From CBDBJR01 sp965206445 (GTDB taxonomy: Bacteria > Pseudomonadota > Gammaproteobacteria > Arenicellales > Poriferihabitantaceae): a stretch of DNA of 64,000 bases. Position numbers and translations under genes: made by a program. This document shows, one piece after another, positions 49,901 through 61,900 of this stretch. Under the pieces are notes generated by a model. It ran no database searches, had not been told where the DNA came from, and saw only the letters and a list, made by a program, of their open reading frames with translations. Numbering within the stretch: the first letter of the stretch is position 1; every line of letters begins with the position of its first letter. Location: assembly GCA_965206445.1 (NCBI GenBank), contig CBDBJR010000002.1:1-64000 (forward strand). Reading direction: 5' to 3'.

Positions 49901-52900
49901 CTGGTCTACACTCTCCGCCCGCCGTTGCCGAACGGCCTGACATTCAATGCGGCGGAGCGCCAAATCACCGGCGTACCGGAGGCGGTGCAAACCCCGGCGA
50001 GCTACACCTACACCGCAGGCGATAACGACGTGAATACTGCCGACAGCGACATCGACAGTCTGACGTTCACAATCGCCATTGAAGCCCCCCTTGAAACCAT
50101 CACCGGCGTTATCACCAGCGAAGTCATCGAAGACCAGATATTGGGCACGGGGGCTAGCCTGCAAGTGGATGGTAGTAGTCAAGCATTCTTCATAGCGCAG
50201 TCATCCGGCGATACTCCCGGTACTTATGGCAGTTTCACCATAACCGAAGAAGGCACCTGGGAATACGTCCTGAACCGCGACGCCGCCGTCGTCCAGTCCC
50301 TGGCCGAGGGCCAGGCTGAAGTGGAACAGTTCATCGTGGAGACCATCCGCAACTTCACCATCACCATCACCATCACCGTGAACGGCGCCAACGATGAGCC
50401 CATCGCCGTCATCACCGATGTGTCGGGGGAGAGCTTCCGTGAACAGGAAGAAATTGAGCTCAGTGGCGCCGGCAGCATGGACCTGGATGGCGACGAGCAG
50501 GATAACCTGACCTATGCGTGGACGCAGACTGGCACGCCCACCGTCACGCTCACCAATGAGGACACCGACACGGTGAGGTTCACCGCGCCCCGTTTGATCG
50601 CGGACACGGACTTGACGTTCACCCTGACCGTGACCGACCCGCCTTTGGCAACGGACACCGCCATGGTCACCATCACCGTTGAGGCGAACCGCATCGGCGG
50701 CACGACCAGGGGCAGGGTCACCGAAAATGCGGAGGCGAATACGGTCACAGGCGCACTGAACTTCGCCGAACCATCCCCCGGCCTGGACAGGTTTGAGCCG
50801 AAGATGGAAGTGGGCACCTACGGTACCTTCAGCCTCACCGGCACCGGCGACTGGACGTACAGTCTGGATAATGGCAACTCCCGGACCGACGCATTGGTCG
50901 TGGGCGAGCGCGTCAGCGATATGTTCGGCGTGATGGCCCATGACGGCACCGAGGGGGCCGTCACCATCACCATCATCGGCGTCAACGACCCGCCCGTCGC
51001 CGAGGCCGGCGCCCCGCAAACCGTGCCTGAAAACCACGAGGTCACGCTGGTGGGCACGGGCACCGACCCGGATGGCGACGAGCAGGATAACCTGGGCTAT
51101 CAATGGACGCAGACCGGCACGCCCGAGGTTGATCTCAGAAGCCCGACGAGCGACACCACCAGCTTCACCACGCCCATTTTGGAGTTGAACGCGGGCGAGA
51201 GCATGGCCCTGACGTTCACCCTGACCGTCACCGACCCGCGGGACAGCCACACCGACAGTGTGATCATCACTGTTACGGATAGTGGCCTGTCGTTCATCAA
51301 TGGCACGTTCACCGGCGGCGTCACCGAAGGCGTGGACACGAACACCGTCACCGGCATGTTGACCGCCATCCCCCCGGCCACCACCGCCGTCACGTTTGTT
51401 CCGCAGGGAGGGAGTGCCGGCATCTATGGCGTCTTCACCCTGGATGAGGACGGCGCCTGGGACTACACGCTGGACAACACGCCGGACACCGACCGGGGAG
51501 ATGCCACCAACGCCCTGGCCATGGATGCGGAGGGCCTTGACAGGTTCACCGCCAGAACCAGTGACGGCATCCAACAGGACGTCACCATCACTGTCACCGG
51601 CGTCAACGACCCGCCCGTCGCCGAGGCCGGCGACCCGCAAACCGTGACTGAAAACCGCGAGGTTGAGCTGACGGGCACGGGCACCGACCCGGATCGCGAC
51701 GATCAGCTGACCTATCAGTGGACGCAGACCGGCACGCTCCCGGTTGTTCTCAGAAGCCCGACGAGCGCCACCACCAGATTCACCGCGCCCATTTTGGAGT
51801 TGATGAACGCGGGCGAGACCATGGTCCTGACGTTCACCCTGACCGTCACCGACCCGCAGCGCAGCGCCCACACCGACAGTGTGATCATCACTGTTGAGGA
51901 GAGTGGCCTGTCGGTCATTGAAGGCACGATTGAGGGCACCGTCACCGAAGACGCAGAGCAAAACACCGTCACCGGCACGTTGACCGCCACCCTCCCGGGC
52001 AACATTGACACCGTGTTCACTATGCAGGGAGGGAATGTCGGCACCTACGGCGTCTTTGATCTGGCTGTGAACGGCGACTGGACCTACATGCTGGACAACG
52101 CGCCGGACACCGAGCGGGGAGGCGCCACCAACGCCCTGACCACGGGCACGACGGCGCGCGACCGGTTCACCGTAGCAGCCAGTGACGATGTCCAACAGGT
52201 CATCACCATCACCATCATCGGCGCCAACGACGCGCCCACCGCCGAAATCATCGGGCCGTCCGGAGCCGTGTTCGGCGGCTTTGAGACGGCCTTGAGCGGC
52301 AGAGAGAGCAGCGACCCGGAAACCGACGCGGCGGATCTGACCTATCAATGGAGTCAGACCGGCGGCCCCGGAGTCAGCAATTTAATCGGCGCCCAAACCG
52401 ACCGAATCACTTTCAACGCACCCCAGGAATCTGCAACCCTGATCTTCACGCTGACCGTCACTGACCCACGGGACGCCACGGCCACCGACACCGTGAGCGT
52501 CAGCGTGATCCCGCTCCCTAATTTCTCGGGCAGAGATGGCCGCATCACCGAAGACGCGGTGCCGAATACGGTCAGTGGCGAGCTAAGGAGGTTTGGCGGA
52601 AGCCCCACCCTCGCCACCCTGCGGCAGACGGATGTTGTCGACGCCTACGGCATCTTCAGCCTGACTCCCGTGGGGGAGAACGATAATAGGTTCGGCCGCT
52701 GGACCTACACCCTGAACAACGACGCCCCGGTCGTTCAAGCCCTGTCCGGTCTTGATACCGTCAACCTTTTCTACTCGGCAGAAACCTCCGACACCCTGAT
52801 GGTGTCGGTGCTCATCGTCCTTAGCGGCGCCAATGACCCGCCCATCGTCCAGGCCGGGCTGGGTCAGAGCGTCGCCGAGGTTGGCACCTTCGCCGAGGGT

Positions 52901-55900
52901 GACCCCGTGACCCTGACCAGCGTGGTCCGTGACCCGGATACCGGCGACGAGGCGTTACTGAACTATCAATGGAGGCAGACCGGCGGTCCCGATGTCAGTC
53001 TCACCGGCGCCCGGACCGCCACCGCCAGCTTCACCGCCCCCGATTTGACCGCGAAAACGGACTTGACGTTCACCTTGAGCGTCGCCGACCGGGGGGGCGC
53101 CACGGTTGTCTCCAGCCCGGTCATCGTGACCGTGGAAGCGGTCAATGCCCCGGCCGACATCAGCGGTGAACTGGAGCACGACCTCACCGAAAGCGGGACG
53201 ACGACCACCGTGATCTCCGGCCGGCTGACGATCACTGATCCGGATGGCCGCAACAGCGTCCTGTTGCCGTCGGAGCCGGAGATCGGCACCTACGGCACCT
53301 TCACCCTCTTACCGAACGCCGAGTGGATCTACACGCTGGACAACACGCCGGGCAGCGCTCAGGGAGACGCCACCAACGCCCTGGCTGAAGGCATGATCGG
53401 CATTGATGAGTTCACCGTGCAGGCCGTTGACGACGAACCCGCAGCGGCCCAGTCTCTCACCTTCACCATCACCGGCACCAATGACGCGCCGGTCGCCGAC
53501 GCCGGCGGCCCCCAGAGCGTTACCGAGAGCGCCGAGGCCATTGAGGTGACGCTGGACGGCGCCGGCACCGTCGACCCGGATACCGGCGCCAGGCTGACCT
53601 ATCAATGGTCGCAGACCGGCGGCACGATCACAGCCACGATCACCGACCCGCAGAGCGCCACCACCACCGCCACCTTCACCGCCCCCGATTTGGCTGCCCC
53701 CACGAACCTGACGTTCACGCTGACCGTCACCGACGAGAGCGGCGGTGAGGACACCGCCCTGGCGATCATCACGGTGGATGCGGACAACGACCCGGCGGAC
53801 ATCACCGGCGTTCTTGAAGGCGCCATCACCGAAGACGCGAACCCGATCACGGGCACGCTGACGGTCCTCGATTTGGACAGCCCCGACGGCTTCCTGGCGC
53901 AGCCGCAGGCCATCAGCGCCTACGGCACCTTCACCCTGGATGATGCGAACGGCATCTGGACCTACGCCCTGAACAACGGCGCCCCGGCGACCCAGGCCCT
54001 GGCGGAGGAGGGTGACCCCGTCACCGACACGTTCACAGTCCGTTCCAACGACGGCACCGAAGCGACCGTCACCATCACCATCACCGGCGTCAACGACGCG
54101 CCCGTGGCCAACGCCGGACCGCCGCAGACCGTCACCGAGCGTGACCGCGTGACGCTGTCCGGCGTCGCCAGCGCCGACCCGGATACCGGCGCCGTGCTGA
54201 CCTATCTGTGGACGCCGCCCGCCGGTCCGCCCGACATTGCGTTGATCAACCCGGCCACCGCCACGGCCACCTTCACCGCGCCGCAGTTGCCCGTGGCCGA
54301 GGACTTCACCTTCACGCTGACCGTCACCGACGGGCGCGGCGGTGAGGACACCGCCCTGGTGATTATCACGGTGGATGCGGACGACGACCCAGCCGACATC
54401 GGCGGCGCGCTCACCGGCGGCGTCACCGAAGACGCGGACTCGAACACCGCCACCGGCACGCTGACCGCCACCGACCCGGACACAGAGGACAACCTGTTCC
54501 GGGCGCAGCTCGTACCGCCCGCCGTCAGCGCCTACGGCAGCTTCACCCTGGAGGAAAACGGCGTCTGGACCTACACCCTGAACAACGGCGCCCTGATCAC
54601 CCAGGCCCTGCCGGAAGGGGGTGACCCCGTCCCCGACACGTTCCCGGTCCAGTCCGACGACGGCACCGAAGCGACCGTCACCATCACCATCACCGGCGCC
54701 AACGACCCGCCCATGGCCGTAGCCGCCGGGCCGCAGCAACCCGTGAACGAAGGTGACGGCGTGGATCTGATCGGCGCCGGCAGCGACACGGACACCGGCG
54801 ACGTGCTGACCTATCAGTGGACGCAGACCACCGGCACGCCCCCGGACAGTGAGACCCCCGACATTGAGATTGAGATCAGGAACGCGGACAACGTCATCGC
54901 CAGCTTCACCGCGCCGCAGTTGGATGCGGAGATGGACTTCACTTTCACGCTGACGGTCACCGACTCGGCGGGCGCCACGGCCACCGACACGGTCATGGTC
55001 ACCGTTGAAGCGACCAACGACGCCGCCGTCATCAGCGGTGCGCGCTCCGGCAGCGTCACCGAAGACGCGGAGCCGAACCAGGCCCTGGGCATACTGCGGG
55101 TCAGCGACCTGGACAGCCCCGACAGCTTCCAGCCGCAGGCACAGACCATCGGCACCTACGGCACCTTCACCCTGGATGAGAACGGCGCGTGGACCTACAC
55201 GCTGGACAACACGCCGGACGGCACGCCGGACGACCGGGCCGCCGCCACCAACGCCCTGGCCGCGAGTCAGCAGGAGCCCGACTCCTTCACCGTGCAGTCC
55301 GTTGACGGCACCGAAGCGACCGTCACCATCACCGTCATCGGCGCCAACGACGCGCCCACCGCCGAAGCCGGGCCGCCGCAGACCGTGGCCGAAGGCGCCG
55401 CCGTAGTGCTGACCGCCGCCGGCAGCACGGATCCGGACACGGACGACGTGTTGAGCTATCAATGGACGCAGACTGCCGGCCTGCCCGACGACATTGCAAT
55501 CAGCACCCCGACCAGCGCCATTGCCGGCTTCACCGCGCCGCAGTTGGATGCGAACAGGGACTTCACCTTCACGCTGACGGTCACCGACCCGGCGGGCGCC
55601 ACGGCCACCGACACGGTCGCGGTCACCGTTCGAGCGACCAACGACGCAGCCGTCATCACCGGCGCGCTCACCGACGGCATCACCGAAGACGCGGACCCGA
55701 ACACGGTCACCGGCGTCCTGACGGTCACCGACCCGGACAGCCCCGCCCGCTTCACGGCACGGGACGCCATCGGTACCTACGGCGCCTTCACCCTGGATGA
55801 GAACGGCGTGTGGACCTACACGCTGGACAACACGCCGGACGGCGCGCCGGACGACCGGGGAGCCGCCACCGACGCCCTGGACGCGGGTGAGGAGGTGCCC

Positions 55901-58900
55901 GACCCCTTCACCGTGCAGTCCGTTGACGGCACCGAAGCGACCGTCACCATCACCGTCACCGGTGTCAATGACGCGCCGACCGTCACGGCCACCGGGCCGG
56001 AGCGGACCGTGATTGCAGGCACCGAGGTGACGCTGTCCGGCGCCGGCAGCGACCCGGAGACCGTCGACCCGGCGGACCTGACCTATCGGTGGACGCAGAC
56101 CGGCACGCCGCCCGCTGAACTGTCCGTCACGCTTGACGGTGCAGACACCGCCAGCGCCACCTTCACGGCGCCCGATGTAACCGGGGACACGATCCTGACG
56201 TTCATGCTGGCCGTCACCGACGCACGAACGGCCACGGCGACCGCCCTGGTGACCGTCACCGTTGAAGCGTTCCGCGCCCCGTCCACCTTCACCGGCGCAG
56301 ACACCGGCACTATCACCGAAGACGCGGACCCGAACACGGTCACCGGCGTCCTGACTGTCACCGACCCGGACAGTCCCGAACTTTTCACAGCACGGGACGC
56401 CATCGGCGCCTACGGCGCCTTCACCCTGGATGAGAACGGCGCGTGGACCTACACGCTGGACAACACGCCGGACGACGCGCCGGACGACCGGGGAGCCGCC
56501 ACCGACGCCCTGGACGCGGGTGACCAGGTTGACGACCCCTTCACCGTGGAGTCCGTTGACGGCACCCCGGTGACCATCACCATCACCGTCATCGGCGTCA
56601 ATGACGCGCCGACCGTCACGGCCACCGGGCCGGAGCAGCCCGTGCGCGGGGCGGGCATCCAGGTGGTGCTGTCCGGCGCCGCCAGCGACCCGGAGACCGT
56701 CGCCCCGGCGGTCCTGAGCTATCAATGGACACAGACCGGCCTGCCGTCCGTCACGCTCGACGATGCGGACACCGCCAGCGCCACCTTCACCACGCCCGAG
56801 GTAACCGCGGAAACGATCCTGATGTTCGTGCTGACCGTCACCGACGCAGGAACGGCCACGGCGACCGCCACGGTGACCGTCACCGTCTTGCCGCCCAACA
56901 TCCCGTCCACCATCACCGGCGCAGTCACCGGCACCATCACCGAAGACGCGGACCCGAACACAGTCACCGGCGACCTGGCTGTCGCCGACCCGGACGACGA
57001 CAACCTCTTCACCGCACAGGATACCATCGGCACCTACGGCACCTTCACCCTGGATGAGAACGGCGCGTGGATCTACACGCTGGACAACACGCCGGACGAC
57101 AGGCCGGGCGACCGGGCCGCCGCCACCGACGCCCTGGACGCGGGTGAGCAGGCGTCCGACCCCTTCACCGTGCAGTCCGTTGACGGCACCGAAGCGACCG
57201 TCACCATCACCGTCACCGGCGCCGAAGACGCGTTGAGAATCAGCGGCGGCGGCATACCCCCCCGATCTCCTCGCGAGGTGGTGGAGGATGTGGTGATCAG
57301 TCCCGCTCCGCCGGGCGAGGACCCGCCGACCAGTATTGATATCAGAGGCTTTCTGCGTGTGGAAGACCCGGACAACTCCGATGCCATCCTGGACGTAGAG
57401 GACGAATTCTTCGATACTGCCCTTGTCACGGGCACCTATGGCGTCTTTAGACTGCGTGATCGCGGAGACTGGATCTACACCCTGAATTTTCTTGACCCCG
57501 ACACCAACGCGCTGGCCGCGGGCCAAACAGGCGCCGAGCAGTTCACCGTGGCGAACGAAAGAGAATTCTTCAATCCCGGAAGCGGCCTTGAAGCGACCCT
57601 CCACATCACCGTCAGCGGCGCCAACGACGCGCCCACGGCGAACGCCGGGCCGGATCAGCTTGACGTGAGTGCCGGCGCCACGGTCACCCTGACCGGCAGC
57701 GGCACCGACCCGGATACGGGCGACAGCATTGCCACCTACACCTGGACGCAAATCGGCGGCCTGCCGGTGACCTTGAGCGCCACCGACATGGCCGGGCCGA
57801 CCTTCACGGCGCCGACCTTGACGACCGACACCGCACTGACCTTTTCACTGGTGGTCAACGACGGCGATGCGAATTCAGCGCCCGACACCGTCATCATCAC
57901 CGTCACCGTCACCGGCATCGGCATCGCGCCCATCGCAATCCTGACCGCGACGGCGCCGCTGACCGAAGCCGCGCTGTTTGCGAGTACGTCGCCGACCGTC
58001 ACGGTCACACTGACAAACACCCAATACGAGGCCACGCTGACGCCGGCGGACTTCACCGTGAGTGATACCGTAGCCGGGGGCGACATCACACTGGACGACG
58101 TCAACCGCGGCGCTGACGGCACCACCGCCACGTTGACGCTGGGGTTTGACGGCGCGGACCTCACCGTCACCGGCGACCTGTCGGTCACGGTCACGGCTGC
58201 CGGGCACACCGGCACCGGCGACCTGCCTGCCGGCAGTGTGTCAATCACCGCCAGCACCGGCGTCAATATCTGCGGCCGCACGCCAGAGGTACGGGATGCC
58301 ATTGTCGTCGCCACCACGTCCACCGACTGCACCAGTGTGCCGACGTCGGGGCTGCAATCGGTGACGGCGCTTGATCTGGCCAATCAAGAGATCACCGCGT
58401 TGCAAAGCAGTGATTTTGCCGGCTTGACGGCGCTGGTCAGTTTGGATTTATCCGGCAACGATTTTGAATCGGGCGGTCTGCCCGCCGAGGTCTTTGACGA
58501 CGTGTTCGACACCCTGGGCGAGATAGGAACCTCCTTCATTGTGGACAACACCGTCCGAGCCGCCCATTTTGTCTGCTCGCGGGATGACGCCGATGCCATT
58601 GTCGTGGTGACTGCCGGCGTCACCGACTGCCTGCGCATCAGCACCGCACAACTCAACCTCGCCATTCCGCTGGTGAGGAGGATGGACGCCACCTTGCGCG
58701 GCCTGACCATTTCCCCCGGCACCCTGGACCCGGTGTTCGCCGCCGACACCACGATCTATACCGTCTCGGTCGCCAGCAGCGTCGCCCGCGTGACCGTGAC
58801 ACCGACCGCCACCAATGCCGACGCCACAATTACCGTCAACGGCGGCAGCGCCAGCGACTCCATTGACCTGACGGCAGGCATACCGCTGGACATTGACATT

Positions 58901-61900
58901 GTCGTCACCGCCGCCGACACCACCACCACGATGACCTACACGGTCACCGCCACCCGTGCGGTGCCGCCGCCGACCGTCACCGTCACCCTGGATGCCGACA
59001 TTGCCGACGACGATATCGTCAACATTGCCGAGCGGGAGGAGGGCTTTGACATCGCCGGGACGGTGCAGGCCGGCGCCGAGGTGAATGTGACCCTTGGCAG
59101 CAGAAGCATCGCCGCCACCGTGGACGGCACCACCTGGACAGTGACCATCCCGCCCGCTGCTGACGACGAGATTACCGGCACCAGCGTCACGGTGACGGCC
59201 ACCGCCATGCTGGAGGGCAGCACCGGCGAGGCGACCCGGCTGCTGACCGTAGACCTGACGGCCCCGACGGCAACCTACGCGCCACCGACATCACTGACCG
59301 TCGGCACGCCCATCACCATCACGCCGGGCACCCCGTCTGCGGACATCAGCACCTATACCGTGCAAAGCGGCACCCTGCCGCCCGGCCTGATGCTGGCCGG
59401 TGACACCGGCGTCATCAGCGGCACCCCGACCACGGCGACCGAGCCCACGTCCACGACACCGGTAACCATCGGCCTGACCGACACTGCCGGCAACCCCGGG
59501 GACGTGCTGATTCGCTTCCCGGCGGTGAACCTGGGCAGCCAGACGCTGGCCGGCTTTGCCTACAGCGCCGCCACCGCCACGCTGGACCAGCCGGCCCCGA
59601 CCGTGACCGCGCCCACCGGACAGCAGGCCGGCAGCAGCTTGAGCTATGCGAGCAGCACTACCAACATCTGCACGGTGGATCCCGCCACCGGCGCCCTGAC
59701 ACCGGTGGCCGCAGGGGACTGCGCCATTACCGTCACCGCCTCGGCGACCGCCAACTATCAGGCGGCCACCGCCACCTTCACCATCACGGTGTTTGAAGCC
59801 CCTGTGAGGCCGACCGTGCGCGATGCGACCTTCACCGTGTCGGAAAACGCCGCGTTCGGCACCGTCGTCGGCAGGCTGACGCCGATCGATTTCCCGCCGG
59901 GCGCGCAGCTCTGGAGCATCCTCGGTGACAACACCGGCGCGGTGTTCAGGCTCGCTCTCGCTCGGTCCGGTGGCGGCGGCGAGCTAACAGTAATCAACCC
60001 GCTCGCGCTCAATTCCGAGACCACGGCGAGCTACACATTGGAAGTGCAATTATTGGTGTTTTCAAGCCGCGGCACGGCGACGGATCAGGCCACCGTCACC
60101 ATCATCGTCGATGGTGCGCCCATCGCGGTAGGCAACATTGCGCCACAGACGGTCACCGTCAGCCTGCCGCCGGTCACCGTTGATGTCGCCGACAACTTCA
60201 GCGACTCGGAAGGGGAGACCCTGACCTACCGTGCGACGTCGGCTGACGAGAACACCGCGACCGTCAGTGTGCAAGGCAGTGTCGTGACCATCAGCGCAGT
60301 GGCGGCGGGCAGCACGACGATAACGGTAACCGCAGCCGATTCGTTCGATACGGACAGTAATGAGTCAAGGGCAACGCAGCAGATTGCCGTCACGGTCAAC
60401 CGTGTCAACCGTGCACCGACCGCCGAGGCCGGCCCCCCCCAGAGCGTCACCGAAGACGCCACAGTCACCCTGACCGGCAGCGGCACCGACCCGGATGAGG
60501 GCGACAGCATTGACACCTACAGCTGGACGCAAATCGACACCACCTCGCCGGTGACCTTGAGCACCACCGACGTGGCCGGGCGGTCGACCTTCACGGCGCC
60601 GTCCGTGACGATCGAAACCGAACTGACCTTTTCACTGGTGGTCAACGACGGCGATGCGGATTCAGAGCCCGACACCGTCATCATCACCGTCACCGACGCT
60701 GTGGTCAGCGCAACCCTGACCGCGACGGCGCCGCTGACCGAAGCCGCGCTGTTTGCGAGTACGTCGCCGACCGTCACGGTCACACTGGCAAACACCGAAT
60801 ACGAAGCCACGCTGACGCCGGCGGACTTCACCGTGAGTGATACCGTAGCCGGGGGCAACATCACACTGGACGACGTCAACCGCGGCGCTGACGGCACCAC
60901 CGCCACGTTGACGCTGGGGTTTGACGGCGCGGACCTCACCGTCGCCGGCGACCTGTCGGTCACGGTCACGGCTGCCGGGCACACCGGCACCGGCGACCTG
61001 CCTGCCGGCAGTGTGTCAATCACCGCCAGCACCGGCGTCAATATCTGCGGCCGCACGCCACAGGTGCGGGATGCCATTGTCGTCGCCACCACGTCCACCG
61101 ACTGCACCAGTGTGCCGACGTCGGGGCTGGAATCGGTGACGGCGCTTGATCTGGCCAATCAAAGGATCACCGCGTTGCAAAGCAGTGATTTTGCCGGCTT
61201 GACGGCGCTGGTCAGTTTGGATTTATCCGGCAACAATTTTGAATCGGGCGGTCTGCCCGCCGAGGTCTTTGACGATGTGCTCGACACCCTGGGCACCCTT
61301 GCAGGTCTAAACCCGGTCTTCATAGTAGACGCCGCCGTCCGAGCCGCCCATTTTGTCTGCTCCCGTGCCGACTTCGCGGCCATTGTCGCCGCCACCGACG
61401 ACGTCACCGACTGCCTGCGCATCAGCACCGCAGAACTCAACACCGCCATTCCGCTGGTGAGGGACGCCACCTTGATCGGCCTGACCCTGTCCGGCGACGA
61501 CGGCGACGACATCCCCCTCACCCCGGTGTTCGCCGCCGACACCACGGCCTATACCGTCTCGGTCGCCAGCAGCGTCGCCCGCGTGACCGTGACACCGACC
61601 GCCACCAATGCCGACGCCACGATTACCGTCAACGGCGGCAGCGCCAGCAACCCCATTGACCTGACGCCAGACATACCGAGGGTCATTCCCGTTATTGTCA
61701 CCGCCGCCGACACCACCACCAGTCTGACCTACACGGTCACCGCCACCCGTGCGGTGCCGCCGCCGACCGTCACCGTCACCCTGAATGCCGACATTGCCGA
61801 CGACGATATCGTCAACATTGCCGAGCGGGCGGAGGGCTTTGACATCGCCGGGACGGTGCAGGCCGGCGCCGCGGTGAATGTGACCCTTGGCAGCAGAAGC

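Noticed and set aside
53309..57751. 1480-codon antisense ORF, and other long antisense ORFs at 50201-52348, 48767-50182 and 38103-39458
   Set aside because: They are shadows of the giant genes in GC-rich DNA, with Gly/Arg/Val/His-skewed composition and no domains. The sense frame shows recognised domains throughout.
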